DNA of 64,000 nt from DASSBQ01 sp040981125 (GTDB taxonomy: Bacteria > Nitrospirota > Nitrospiria > Nitrospirales > Nitrospiraceae): contig JANRMQ010000001.1 of NCBI GenBank assembly GCA_040981125.1, forward strand, positions 558,001-622,000, in the 5' to 3' direction. The notes under the pieces were generated by a model. It was given only the letters and a program-made list of their open reading frames with translations. It had not been told where the DNA came from and did no database searches. Every line of letters begins with the position of its first letter. Positions within the stretch are counted from its first letter, which is position 1. The position numbers and the translations under genes are program-made. Shown here one piece after another: positions 8,812-17,209 of the stretch.

Positions 8812-8997
8812 CTAGTGGCGCACCGTCTCTTCATCTACATGTTCTTCGACCGAAACCTCGGTCAAGGTGCCCCGGTAATCGCACTTGTGACAGCGAATGC
8901 GCCACTCCTCCATCCACTTATCCTGAACATACGATTGCCGGCACTTGGGGCACACAAATACGCCCTTCTTATAGAGCACTCGCCGTTTTTCCTTCAT
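8812..8997 (-). CDS. Small zinc-ribbon protein
   Basis: Protein of 61 aa with two Cys pairs, 'CPKC' and 'CHKC' 20 residues apart, typical of a zinc ribbon. It has a basic N-terminus ('MKEKRRVLYKKG') and an acidic C-terminus ('EEHVDEE'). Start at 8997 has GGAGG seven bases upstream; an ATG at 9039 is also in frame but lacks this. Unknown function; possibly a nucleic-acid or protein adaptor. Confidence 0.65.
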   Translation of the reverse strand: MKEKRRVLYKKGVFVCPKCRQSYVQDKWMEEWRIRCHKCDYRGTLTEVSVEEHVDEETVRH

Positions 8998-9138
8998 TTG
9001 TGTCCTCCGATTTCGGAAATAGTGAATTGAGAATGGCACACGATCATTCCCGATTGCAAGGTGCGCGTATCACACGAGACTCCTCGAAACCTCGGCTGTT
9101 GTCTTGACGCGTCATCTTCCCGCGGCTAGGATACGAGC

Positions 9139-9621
9139 ATGATGAGACTTCCGCTGGCTCTGTTGTGTTGCTCGATATTTGCGTTCGGCGGCGCGGCTGC
9201 AGCAGCAGGCGCGCCGGACCCCGATCCCGCGGGAGAAAAGGAAACGCTTATTCCCGTCAAAACTCCCAAGGGAATGTTGATCTATGCAGAGTTGGCTGAC
9301 ACTCCGGTGAAGCGCGGACGCGGGTTGATGTTTCGCGATCACCTGGCGGCGGACCGGGGCATGTTGTTCACGTTCGGCGACTTGCAGAGTTGGTCGTTCT
9401 GGATGAAAAACACAAAGATCCCTCTGGACATCGTCTGGATGGACGACAAGAAGAAAATCGTGCATATCGAGCGGAATGTGCCGGTTTGTACAAAAACCGA
9501 CGATACTTGCCCGCAATACCGGTCGAACGACGGCGCAATGTTTGTGTTGGAAATTGCCGGAGGGCGGGCAGACGCGCTTGATCTGCAACGTGGCAAACGG
9601 TTGGACTTCAAACTACCCTAA
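9139..9621 (+). CDS. Exported DUF192 family protein
   Basis: Precursor of 160 aa with a signal peptide (residues 1-23) and a DUF192 domain. Family signatures are present: 'ELADTPVKRGRGLMFRDHL', 'GMLFTF', 'FWMKNTKIPLDIVWMD' and a C-terminal 'FVLEIAGGRADALDLQRG'. DUF192 proteins are small periplasmic beta-barrel-like proteins without a settled function. Two adjacent ATGs (9139, 9142) are possible starts. Two extra Cys in 'CTKTDDTC' might form a disulfide. Confidence 0.87.
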   Translation: MMRLPLALLCCSIFAFGGAAAAAGAPDPDPAGEKETLIPVKTPKGMLIYAELADTPVKRGRGLMFRDHLAADRGMLFTFGDLQSWSFWMKNTKIPLDIVWMDDKKKIVHIERNVPVCTKTDDTCPQYRSNDGAMFVLEIAGGRADALDLQRGKRLDFKLP

Positions 9622-9992
9622 ACTGTGTCCTGTTCCCACTGACCATCCTGATCCGTTCACTAAGCGGTCGAGGGCGGTACCGTCCCGCCGCTTTCGCGGC
9701 CTCTCGATTGAGTGCTTCCTTGGCGGCCGTTGTCGAAACCTGACGTCGGGCGACGATCTCTCCAATTCAATCGCGATGACATGTCGATTTTCATTGGCAA
9801 GCTGGACCAGGTTGCTTTGCCGACCATGGTGACCCTCAATCGGGTGACTGCAACCGTCGGCGGGCTCGGATGCGACCGCCGCACCAGAAAGAAAGCGGAT
9901 GAGTACGTTCGGAAGCAACTGAGCCGAAGAAATTCCACGCCATGGTGACTGTATGGACGCCGGATCATTCGAGATATCACGCAAGACAGAGG
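9622..9992. other. 371-bp stretch without a convincing gene
   Basis: Several overlapping ORFs of 80-130 aa occur on both strands, but none has a good Shine-Dalgarno, family signature or globular-looking composition (high Arg, Ser, Pro). No tRNA, hairpin terminator or repeat was seen. It could be a decayed gene or simply the gap between convergent units. Confidence 0.4.
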
Positions 9993-12170
9993 TCAGCGGT
10001 CTTGCCATGATCGCATGCGTCGAGCAGTGATCACGCCGTCAATTCGTTCCACTGCTTTCAGAACCCGGCTCAGGTGGGCGGTATCGGCGACTTCGATCAC
10101 AAAATCCAACATGGCCTTGCGGTCTTCACGGGTAGTGATCTCCGCCCGGCTGATGTTGGCCTGGCACTCCGAGATTGCCGCCGAGACATTAGCCAGCACG
10201 CCCGTTTTGTCCACCGCCAGAACAGAAACCTTCACGGCATGGGTACTCGGCATGGAGGTATCCCATTCAACCTCGACCAGCCGGTTTTTGTCGTAGTCCA
10301 GGGCTTCCAGGTTGGGACAATCGACGGTATGGATGGTGAGACCGCGTCCTCTGGTGATGTAGCCGAGAATGCGATCACCGGGAACAGGGTTGCAGCAGCG
10401 TGACAATTGCATGAGCAAGTCGCGAGCGCCCTTGACCTTGACTCCCTTTTCATCCGCTTTGGAGGCCGAAGGTTTGGCAGGAGCCGGCGATTCTGTCGCG
10501 GGCGCCTGAGCGCCCGGCATGGTCGCGCCAAGCTTCCCGATAATCTGCGCCGTAGGAAGATGACCGAATCCCACCGCGGCTGCCAGTTCGTCGGTCGTCT
10601 CATAGCCGGCCTGTCGAGCGACATCGACAAGCTGGTCCGATCGAATCATTTGCGCCGGCGCCCAGCCCTGTCGCCGGAATTCGGCCTCCAGCAACCGCCG
10701 GCCGATTTCGATGCTCCGCTTGTGTTCTTCCGCCTTGATCCAATGTTTGATTTTCGTCTTGGCGCGGGAGGTCCGGACGAACTTCAGCCAGTCTTTATGC
10801 GGTGTTTGATTGGCGGAGGTAAGGATTTCGACGGTATCCCCGCTCGACACGGCATGTTTGAGCGGCACAATCTTGCCGTTTACTTTCGCGCCGACACAAT
10901 GGTCGCCGATCTCGGTGTGGATAGCATAGGCAAAATCAACCGGGGTGGACCCTTTGGGCAGTTCCTTCACCATGCCTTTCGGCGTAAACACATAGACCAC
11001 ATCGTGGAAAAGATCGAGCTTGACCGAATCCATGAATTGGCGATTGTCCGGCAAATCCTGATGCCATTCCACGAACTGGCGTAACCAACTGAACACTTTT
11101 CCGTCTCTTTCATCAACGCGACCCTGCTCCTTGTACTTCCAATGAGCCGCGATGCCCTGCTCCGCAATCCGGTGCATTTCATCCGTTCGAATCTGAAATT
11201 CGACGTGCTCACCTTTCGGCCCCACAACGGTCGTATGGAGCGATTGGTAGAGGTTGGATTTCGGAATGGCGATGTAGTCCTTGAATCGCCCCGGAAGCGG
11301 CCGCCATAACGAATGGATGACGCCCAGCCAGGCATAGCAATTCATTTTGCTGTCCGTAATGATGCGCAGGGCGGCCAAGTCGTACACTTCCTCGAAGGTA
11401 ATCGACTGCTTCTCCATTTTTTGATAGATGCCGTACAGGTGTTTGGGGCGGCCGTACACTTCGGCGGGCAACCCCGTGTCCGCCATCGATTGTTTTACGA
11501 CTTCGATGACCTCCTGAATGTACTGCTGCCGATCCTCGTCCCGTTTGGCGACACGGACCCGGAGCGTCTCATACACGTCCGGCTTCAGATGCTTCAGACA
11601 CAAGTCCTCAAGTTCATTTTTAATCCAGCCGATCCCGAGGCGATTGGCAAGGGGGGCATAAATCTCCAGCGTTTCCTGCGCAATCTCCACCCGCTTGCGC
11701 TCACCGAGATATTGCAGGGTGCGCATGTTATGCAGTCGGTCGGCCAATTTGATGAGGACGACGCGAATGTCGTCCGCCATCGACAACACCATTTTCCTGA
11801 AGTTCTCCGCCTGTTTTTCTTCATAATTTCTGAACGTAATCTTTCCGATCTTGGTGACCCCGCTTACGAGGTGCACCACGTCGGCGCCGAACTCCCGCTC
11901 GAGCTCATCCGAGGTCGCCAACGTGTCTTCCAACGTGTCGTGGAGCAGCCCCGCGACAATGGCCGTCACATCGGTCCTGAGGAGGGTAAGCACTCCCGCC
12001 ACAGCGAGCGGATGCCGCAGATACGGTTCGCCCGAGCGGCGAACTTGGCCTTGATGGGCTTTGGCGGAGAATTCGTACGCCTTGCGCACGATCGGCAGAT
12101 CGGCGTCGGCATTATAGCTCTTAATCCGATCGAGCAGCTGATCCAACTCGGTGACTGTTTCGTACACCAT
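9993..12170 (-). CDS. rel: Bifunctional (p)ppGpp synthetase/hydrolase (Rel/SpoT)
   Basis: Stringent-response enzyme of 725 aa, the full length for long RSH proteins. Domains in order: HD hydrolase (His77-Asp78 in 'GLLHDTLEDT'), synthetase ('RIITDSKMNCYAWLG', 'RFKDYIAIPK'), TGS ('VYVFTPKGMVKELPKGSTPVDFAYAIHT') and a C-terminal ACT domain ('VSVLAVDKTGVLANVSAAIS'). The RFKD sequence matches the RxKD motif of bifunctional enzymes rather than the ExDD of RelA-only synthetases, so both activities are expected. Its ATG lies only 6 bp after the recJ stop, so the two genes are translationally coupled. Confidence 0.95.
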   Translation of the reverse strand: MVYETVTELDQLLDRIKSYNADADLPIVRKAYEFSAKAHQGQVRRSGEPYLRHPLAVAGVLTLLRTDVTAIVAGLLHDTLEDTLATSDELEREFGADVVHLVSGVTKIGKITFRNYEEKQAENFRKMVLSMADDIRVVLIKLADRLHNMRTLQYLGERKRVEIAQETLEIYAPLANRLGIGWIKNELEDLCLKHLKPDVYETLRVRVAKRDEDRQQYIQEVIEVVKQSMADTGLPAEVYGRPKHLYGIYQKMEKQSITFEEVYDLAALRIITDSKMNCYAWLGVIHSLWRPLPGRFKDYIAIPKSNLYQSLHTTVVGPKGEHVEFQIRTDEMHRIAEQGIAAHWKYKEQGRVDERDGKVFSWLRQFVEWHQDLPDNRQFMDSVKLDLFHDVVYVFTPKGMVKELPKGSTPVDFAYAIHTEIGDHCVGAKVNGKIVPLKHAVSSGDTVEILTSANQTPHKDWLKFVRTSRAKTKIKHWIKAEEHKRSIEIGRRLLEAEFRRQGWAPAQMIRSDQLVDVARQAGYETTDELAAAVGFGHLPTAQIIGKLGATMPGAQAPATESPAPAKPSASKADEKGVKVKGARDLLMQLSRCCNPVPGDRILGYITRGRGLTIHTVDCPNLEALDYDKNRLVEVEWDTSMPSTHAVKVSVLAVDKTGVLANVSAAISECQANISRAEITTREDRKAMLDFVIEVADTAHLSRVLKAVERIDGVITARRMRSWQDR

Positions 12171-12176
12171 GATCCG

Positions 12177-13874
12177 TCATGCCTCCGGACTCATGCGGAG
12201 CGCGCGAATACGCAATTGAATTCTATCGTATCCGTTCCAATGATTGCGTTCCGGGCTGAAGGCCAGATCCACGGGTCGTCCGACGGTCAAACCAAGGTCG
12301 GCAAAGGACCCCATTCGGAATCCGATGCTGTCAAACGTCCACGAGTTCGGCTGGCGTACGCGCAGTTTCAGGTGTTTGTCGCCCACAACCCGGGCATCCA
12401 CGACCTCCAGGCCACGGACCGCCAGGGTCGGCTCGGGATTGCCGGCTCCGAAGGGATGAAGAGATTCAAGCTCTTGAATCAATTGTAAATTCACCTGCGT
12501 CAGATGAACCTGGGCATCCACATTGAGGGTCGGCACCACACCGCTCTGCGCAGTCCACTCGGCTGCGACTTGGTTGAAGCGTTCCCGAAATTCCGGCAGC
12601 CTGGATTCCTCGATTGTGAGCCCTGCCGCGCTGGGATGGCCGCCGAACGCGACCAAGAGATCCCGGCAACGCGCGAGCGCCTGATAGAGATCGAATCCCG
12701 GCACAGTCCGAGCGGAGCCTTTTCCAACGCCCCGGTCATCCAGCGCAATCACGATCGCCGGACGATGATACCTTTCAACCAACCGGGCGGCCACGATGCC
12801 GACGACGCCCAAATGCCAGCGCCGCGAAGCGACGACTACGGCGGCCTCCTCTCCGCACGCTTCTACCGTAGACAACGCTTCCCGCGCGATAGTTTCTTCG
12901 ATCTGCTGCCGGCTTCGATTGAGTGACTCCAGCCGTTCAGCCAACTGACGCGCTTCGAAATCCGATTCGGTGGTCAATAATTGAACGCCGGTAAGTGCGT
13001 GGTCCATGCGTCCCGCGGCGTTCAACCTCGGCGCCAGTCGAAAGGCAATGGTCTCGCTGTTGCACGTACGGGTGACTCCCGCCACCTGCTTCAATGCTCT
13101 GATGCCGCAACGGGCGCCGCGTGAAATTTGCGCCAGACCATCACGGACAAAGACCCGGTTTTCATCATGCAAGGGAACGATATCCGCTACGGTGGCCAAG
13201 GCGACCAGATCAAGAACGGATTCAAGAGAAAAACGGCTGCCGAACCTCACACAATAAGCTTGAACGCATTTGTACGCCAGACCGGCCGAACAGAGCCCTT
13301 TGAACGGGTAGACGGCATCGCGGCGATGCGGATTCAGCACCGCCAGGGCGTCAGGCATTCTGTCGTCCGTTTGGTGGTGATCGGTAACAATGACGTCCAT
13401 TCCAAGACTGCGGGCGAGCGCAATCTCGTGATGAGATGTCGTGCCGCAGTCCGAGGTGACAATCAGCGTGACTCCCTCGCTATGGATACGCCGAATCGCC
13501 GCCTCATTGAGCCCATACCCCTCATGGAGCCGATGCGGAATATAGGCCCATCCCTGCCCGCCGACGGCCTCAAAAAAGGACAGATAGAGGCTGGTGGAGG
13601 ACATCCCATCGACATCATAGTCCCCGTAGAAACAGACGCGCTCCCGGGCGATGACCGCACGATGGAGACGGTCAACGGCTTGTTCCATATCAGGGATCAA
13701 AAATGGATCATGGAATGGATCGGTAGACGAGAGCCAGCGGTGGGCCCCGGAGGCATCGGTCACACCTCGTGCTAGAAGAATTGAAGCCGTGACCGGCGAA
13801 ATGGAAAGTGCGCGAGCAAGGGACATCTGCAACTCCGGATCGGTATCTCGAAATACCCAGAGCCTGTTTCGCAT
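12177..13874 (-). CDS. recJ: Single-stranded-DNA-specific exonuclease RecJ
   Basis: Protein of 565 aa of the DHH phosphoesterase superfamily. Motifs are present: 'DYDVDG' (85-90), 'DCGTT' (142-146), Asp165-His-His167 in 'VTDHHQTDD', and the C-terminal DHHA1 'AFGGHPSAAGLTIE'. RecJ degrades single-stranded DNA 5' to 3' in recombinational and mismatch repair. Start ATG follows a GGGGAG run. It heads the recJ-rel pair, with about 200 bp upstream separating it from pup. Confidence 0.95.
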   Translation of the reverse strand: MRNRLWVFRDTDPELQMSLARALSISPVTASILLARGVTDASGAHRWLSSTDPFHDPFLIPDMEQAVDRLHRAVIARERVCFYGDYDVDGMSSTSLYLSFFEAVGGQGWAYIPHRLHEGYGLNEAAIRRIHSEGVTLIVTSDCGTTSHHEIALARSLGMDVIVTDHHQTDDRMPDALAVLNPHRRDAVYPFKGLCSAGLAYKCVQAYCVRFGSRFSLESVLDLVALATVADIVPLHDENRVFVRDGLAQISRGARCGIRALKQVAGVTRTCNSETIAFRLAPRLNAAGRMDHALTGVQLLTTESDFEARQLAERLESLNRSRQQIEETIAREALSTVEACGEEAAVVVASRRWHLGVVGIVAARLVERYHRPAIVIALDDRGVGKGSARTVPGFDLYQALARCRDLLVAFGGHPSAAGLTIEESRLPEFRERFNQVAAEWTAQSGVVPTLNVDAQVHLTQVNLQLIQELESLHPFGAGNPEPTLAVRGLEVVDARVVGDKHLKLRVRQPNSWTFDSIGFRMGSFADLGLTVGRPVDLAFSPERNHWNGYDRIQLRIRALRMSPEA

Positions 13875-14075
13875 TCTCCCCTTACTGAAGCGAGACCGTC
13901 GTCATAACATGCTGACAATCAAGCGGATGGTATAGACTCCCCCCCGCTTTGTCAAACAGACTGTCGCAAAACGGGAAGCAGCACTAGGTTCCGCCGTACA
14001 GGAACAGAGGGTGGGACTCAAATGAAACGGTAGGGATGAGGTCGGTGGTTCAATACGGCAGCGTATCTTTGAAGT

Positions 14076-14273
14076 CTACTCGCCGCCTTTTTGCACATAA
14101 TTCTTCACAAACTCTTCCGCATTCTTCTCAAGCACGTCATCGATTTCATCGACGAGTTTATCGATGTCTTCCTTGAGCTTTTTTCCGGTTTCGACTACTT
14201 TCGGATTTGGTTTGGTCTCTTCTTTACTATGCGTGTCCTTCCTGGACTCTTGCTTCCTCTCTTGTTTTTCCAT
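14076..14273 (-). CDS. pup: Prokaryotic ubiquitin-like protein Pup, Glu-ended
   Basis: Protein of 65 aa with the features of Pup: a charged, disordered N-terminal half, a helical segment 'LVDEIDDVLEKNAEEFV' and the C-terminal 'YVQKGGE'. The C-terminal half is close to that of actinobacterial Pup. Because it ends in Glu rather than Gln, it would be ready for ligation by PafA without deamidation by Dop, as reported for some other Pup proteins. GGAGGG lies 5 bases before the ATG. No prcA, prcB, mpa/arc, dop or pafA gene is within this window, so pup stands apart from the proteasome genes that normally adjoin it. Confidence 0.92.
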   Translation of the reverse strand: MEKQERKQESRKDTHSKEETKPNPKVVETGKKLKEDIDKLVDEIDDVLEKNAEEFVKNYVQKGGE

Positions 14274-14419
14274 CTGATCCCTCCAATACTTCGGGATGAG
14301 ACTCAGCCGTGACTCAAAACTACCCTACGATGAACTTACTCCAGGGTGATTCACCTCGTCAAGCCGCGTACACTAGCATGCTCCATCCCTTCTCCGTCTC
14401 GGCAAGGCTTCATGCAGGC

Positions 14420-16483
14420 TCAACCGACGATTAAGGACACGATCAACAACGCTACAATGTTGATGACCTTGATCATGGGATTGATCGCCGGACCGGCCGT
14501 ATCCTTGTAAGGATCACCGACTGTATCGCCGGTGACGGCCGCCTTATGGGTCTCCGACCCTTTCTTGCCCTGTTCTTCGATGTATTTCTTGGCGTTATCC
14601 CACGCTCCACCGCCGCTCGTCATGGAAATCGCCACGAACAAACCGGTAACGATACTGCCGACCAGCACCCCGCCGAGCGCCTGTGGGCCGAGAACCGCGC
14701 CGACCAGAATGGGGGCCGCGACAGGAATCAGTCCCGGGACCATCATCTTTTTGATCGCCGCCTGTGTCACAATATCCACGCAGGTCCCGTACTCCGGTTT
14801 CCCTGTTCCCTCCATGATACCTTTAATGGTCCGAAATTGCCGCCTGACTTCTTCCACCACCAAGCCGGCGGCTTGTCCCACCGCCTTCATGCACAGAGCG
14901 CCGAAGATAAACGGCAACATCCCGCCCAAAAACAACCCGACCAGTACAAAGGGATTCGAGAGATCAAAGGCACTTGTGACGCCTGCCGTATTTCCCTTTG
15001 CCACCTCACGGGCAAATTCGGCAAACAGCACGACCGCCGCTAATCCAGCGGAGCCGATTGCATAGCCTTTTGTCACCGCCTTGGTCGTGTTGCCGACGGC
15101 ATCCAAGGGATCAGTGATGTTGCGAACCTCACTGCCCAGGTGGGCCATCTCGGCAATGCCGCCGGCATTATCGGTAATGGGGCCGAACGCATCAATCGCC
15201 ACGACGATTCCGGCCATCGACAACATTGAGACCGCCGCGACCGCCACGCCGTACAAACCACCCGACGCCGCGCCGCCACAGATTAAGAAACTGCCGAGAA
15301 TGGCTGCTCCGATAACGACCACCGGCCAAGCGGTAGCCTGCATGCCGACCGCGAGACCTGCGATGATATTTGTCGCATGGCCTGTTTCACTTGCCTTCGC
15401 GATGTCCTTCACCGGGGCATAGCTTTTCGAGGTGTAATAGTCGGTGATGAATACCAACGCCAGCGTGACTACCAGGCCAATGAGCGCCGCAATATAGTAA
15501 CTCAATCCGCTCACTCCCCCCACATTGTCCATGATCCTGGTCGTGATCGGGAAAAAGGCCACGGCGGCCAGTCCGCCCGCCACAAAGAGTCCCTTGTAGA
15601 GAGCCGGCATAATTTCCCCGCCCGGGCTCACTTTTACGAACAGGATGCCAATAATTGTTGCAAAAATTGTTACGGCGCCCAGCGCAAGTGGGTACAAGAT
15701 CGGCGCGCTTTGTCCTTTGAACAACGTAAAGGCCAGCACCATCGCCGCAACGGTCGTCACCGCATAAGTTTCAAAAAGATCCGCCGCCATCCCGGCGCAG
15801 TCGCCGACGTTGTCTCCCACATTGTCCGCGATCACCGCGGGATTGCGGGGATCATCCTCGGGGATTCCCGCCTCCACCTTCCCGACCAGATCGGCGCCGA
15901 CATCCGCAGCCTTCGTGTAAATCCCACCGCCCACTCGCGCAAACACCGAGATCAGGCTGCCTCCGAATCCCAGACTCAGCAACGCATGAATCGCCTTTTC
16001 TTGACCGGCCATCGACTCGGCAAGCGAATAGAAGCCCGTGATGGCCAGCAGCCCCAGCCCAATCAAGAGCAACCCGGTTACCGCCCCCCCTCGGAAGGCC
16101 ACGGTCAAGGCCGCATTCATACCCTTATGAGCAGCCTGCGCCGTCCTCACATTTGCCCGGACGGCAATGATCATGCCGACATACCCGGCCAACGCCGAGG
16201 CGGCGGCGCCGATCAGGAAACCGATCGCGGTCAGCAGGCCGAATTTATCAGAGACAGCTCCCGCTGCCCACAGCACGACAAACAGAACCGCCGCGACTAT
16301 CCCAACCGTCCGGTACTGCCGGTTCATATATGCGGCGGCCCCTTCTTGAATCGCCTTGGCAATCTCTTGCATTTTTTGGTTGCCCGCATCCAATTTGAAC
16401 ACCCACATGGCGAGGTACAGGCCATAAGCAATACCAGAGGCTGCCGCAATCAAGGCCAACGTAATAATCGCTGAGTCACTCAC
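14420..16483 (-). CDS. hppA: K+-independent H+-translocating pyrophosphatase
   Basis: Integral membrane pyrophosphatase of 687 aa with about 16 membrane helices, coupling PPi hydrolysis to ion pumping. Visible motifs include 'GGGIYTKAADVGADLVGKVE', 'DDPRNPAVIADNVGDNVGDC' and 'GDTVGDPYKDTAGPAINP'. The sequence 'GNTTKA' has Lys468 where K+-dependent enzymes have Ala, which marks the K+-independent, proton-pumping class. Start is GTG at 16483 with AAGGAG seven bases upstream. It is probably monocistronic. In a low-energy-yield lithotroph it may recover energy from biosynthetic PPi (inference). Confidence 0.95.
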   Translation of the reverse strand: MSDSAIITLALIAAASGIAYGLYLAMWVFKLDAGNQKMQEIAKAIQEGAAAYMNRQYRTVGIVAAVLFVVLWAAGAVSDKFGLLTAIGFLIGAAASALAGYVGMIIAVRANVRTAQAAHKGMNAALTVAFRGGAVTGLLLIGLGLLAITGFYSLAESMAGQEKAIHALLSLGFGGSLISVFARVGGGIYTKAADVGADLVGKVEAGIPEDDPRNPAVIADNVGDNVGDCAGMAADLFETYAVTTVAAMVLAFTLFKGQSAPILYPLALGAVTIFATIIGILFVKVSPGGEIMPALYKGLFVAGGLAAVAFFPITTRIMDNVGGVSGLSYYIAALIGLVVTLALVFITDYYTSKSYAPVKDIAKASETGHATNIIAGLAVGMQATAWPVVVIGAAILGSFLICGGAASGGLYGVAVAAVSMLSMAGIVVAIDAFGPITDNAGGIAEMAHLGSEVRNITDPLDAVGNTTKAVTKGYAIGSAGLAAVVLFAEFAREVAKGNTAGVTSAFDLSNPFVLVGLFLGGMLPFIFGALCMKAVGQAAGLVVEEVRRQFRTIKGIMEGTGKPEYGTCVDIVTQAAIKKMMVPGLIPVAAPILVGAVLGPQALGGVLVGSIVTGLFVAISMTSGGGAWDNAKKYIEEQGKKGSETHKAAVTGDTVGDPYKDTAGPAINPMIKVINIVALLIVSLIVG

Positions 16484-16622
16484 AGTTCGCTCCTTCTGTT
16501 CATGAGGGGAATTGACTCCACACGTTCCCCCTCACCTCAATTTCACCGAGAGTCCATTTCTAAATTGGAAGAATCCGCAGGTTGGCACCGATCTCAATCT
16601 TGCAGGTAACTGCCCGAAAAGG

Positions 16623-16647
16623 TGGGTCATTTTATACAGATGACCCA
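16623..16647. repeat. Inverted repeat TGGGTCAT-N9-ATGACCCA
   Basis: Perfect 8-bp arms with a 9-bp AT-rich centre, about 140 bp before hppA and 230 bp before the divergent hypothetical gene. Its size and symmetry suit an operator for a dimeric regulator, but there is no T-tract, so it is not a terminator. The regulator is unknown. Confidence 0.45.
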
Positions 16648-16691
16648 AGAGTATCAAGACGAAAGAGCGCGAAACCGGATCGGCGTCCTTT

Positions 16692-16709
16692 CGATTATCG
16701 GGATAATCG
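16692..16709. repeat. Inverted repeat CGATTATC-GG-GATAATCG
   Basis: Perfect 8-bp arms around a 2-bp centre in the same divergent intergenic region as the 16623 repeat. It may be another operator. No matching sequence was noticed elsewhere in the window. Confidence 0.4.
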
Positions 16710-16877
16710 GCGCACCAGAGCAGCGCCATGATTCAGACAAGAGACAGTGCCGAATTGGCTATACGTAGAAGTCGCCCGAAGAGGGAATGCAAGCGACAAC
16801 GCATGGCATCCATTGCGGGCGAAAGCATCGGTTTGCGGACGCGGTCGGACTTTGCTATAGTGCGCCCCGGAGACTAT

Positions 16878-17132
16878 ATGGGGCTGGCACCGGAATATAT
16901 CGTGATCGACGGGCAGACGCTCAACAAAACGAAGCTCTCGCTCGACAATCACGTCTATAAGAATTGCTCCATTGACGACTGCGACATCTACTACAGCGGC
17001 GGGCAGTATGAATTGATCGACACGCATGTCACCAATTCCCGCCTCATCCTCAATCATCCCGCCAAAGGCATCTACGCCGCCATTCAGATTTTCAAGATGA
17101 AATCACCCGGCTCGCGCATCATCGCCGAATAA
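16878..17132 (+). CDS. Small hypothetical protein with pentapeptide-like repeats
   Basis: Protein of 84 aa. Its spacing of short strands ('TKLSLDNHVYKNCSIDDCDI', 'YELIDTHVTNSRLILN') suggests a short right-handed beta-helix of the pentapeptide type, in which the central residue of each five is hydrophobic or small. The start at 16878 is preferred to the upstream ATG at 16728 because GGAG lies 5 bases before it and the extra 50 residues are Arg-rich. Unknown function; convergent with the pentaheme cytochrome gene. Confidence 0.6.
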   Translation: MGLAPEYIVIDGQTLNKTKLSLDNHVYKNCSIDDCDIYYSGGQYELIDTHVTNSRLILNHPAKGIYAAIQIFKMKSPGSRIIAE

Positions 17133-17162
17133 GATCACCTGGTTGATGGGATCTTGTGGCTT

Positions 17163-17186
17163 TCGTCTCGCCTCGGGGCGAGACGA
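17163..17186. terminator. Hairpin between convergent genes
   Basis: A perfect 10-bp stem (TCGTCTCGCC / GGCGAGACGA) with a TCGG tetraloop lies between the converging ends at 17132 and 17210. It could stop transcription in both directions, although neither side has a good T-tract. Confidence 0.5.
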
Positions 17187-17209
17187 GGTTTGCAGGAGAG
17201 ACACCCGCC

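Larger units (their letters stand above)
16484..16877. other. 394-bp divergent intergenic region with two inverted repeats
   Basis: The stretch lies between the divergent hppA and the 84-aa hypothetical gene. Besides the two inverted repeats listed separately, it holds no recognised gene; an in-frame extension of the downstream ORF back to 16728 exists but is Arg-rich and unlikely to be translated. Confidence 0.5.

Noticed and set aside
9613..10008. 131-aa minus-strand ORF and overlapping frames in the 9.6-10.0 kb gap
   Set aside because: Arg/Ser/Pro-rich, no ribosome site, overlaps neighbours; treated as non-coding.
11313..12488. 391-aa plus-strand ORF
   Set aside because: Antisense shadow of rel and recJ, which carry full domain signatures; no ribosome site or family motif on this strand.
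15377..16474. 365-aa plus-strand ORF
   Set aside because: Antisense shadow of hppA, whose PPase motifs are unmistakable; the ORF is rich in His, Arg and Gln with no fold-like pattern.
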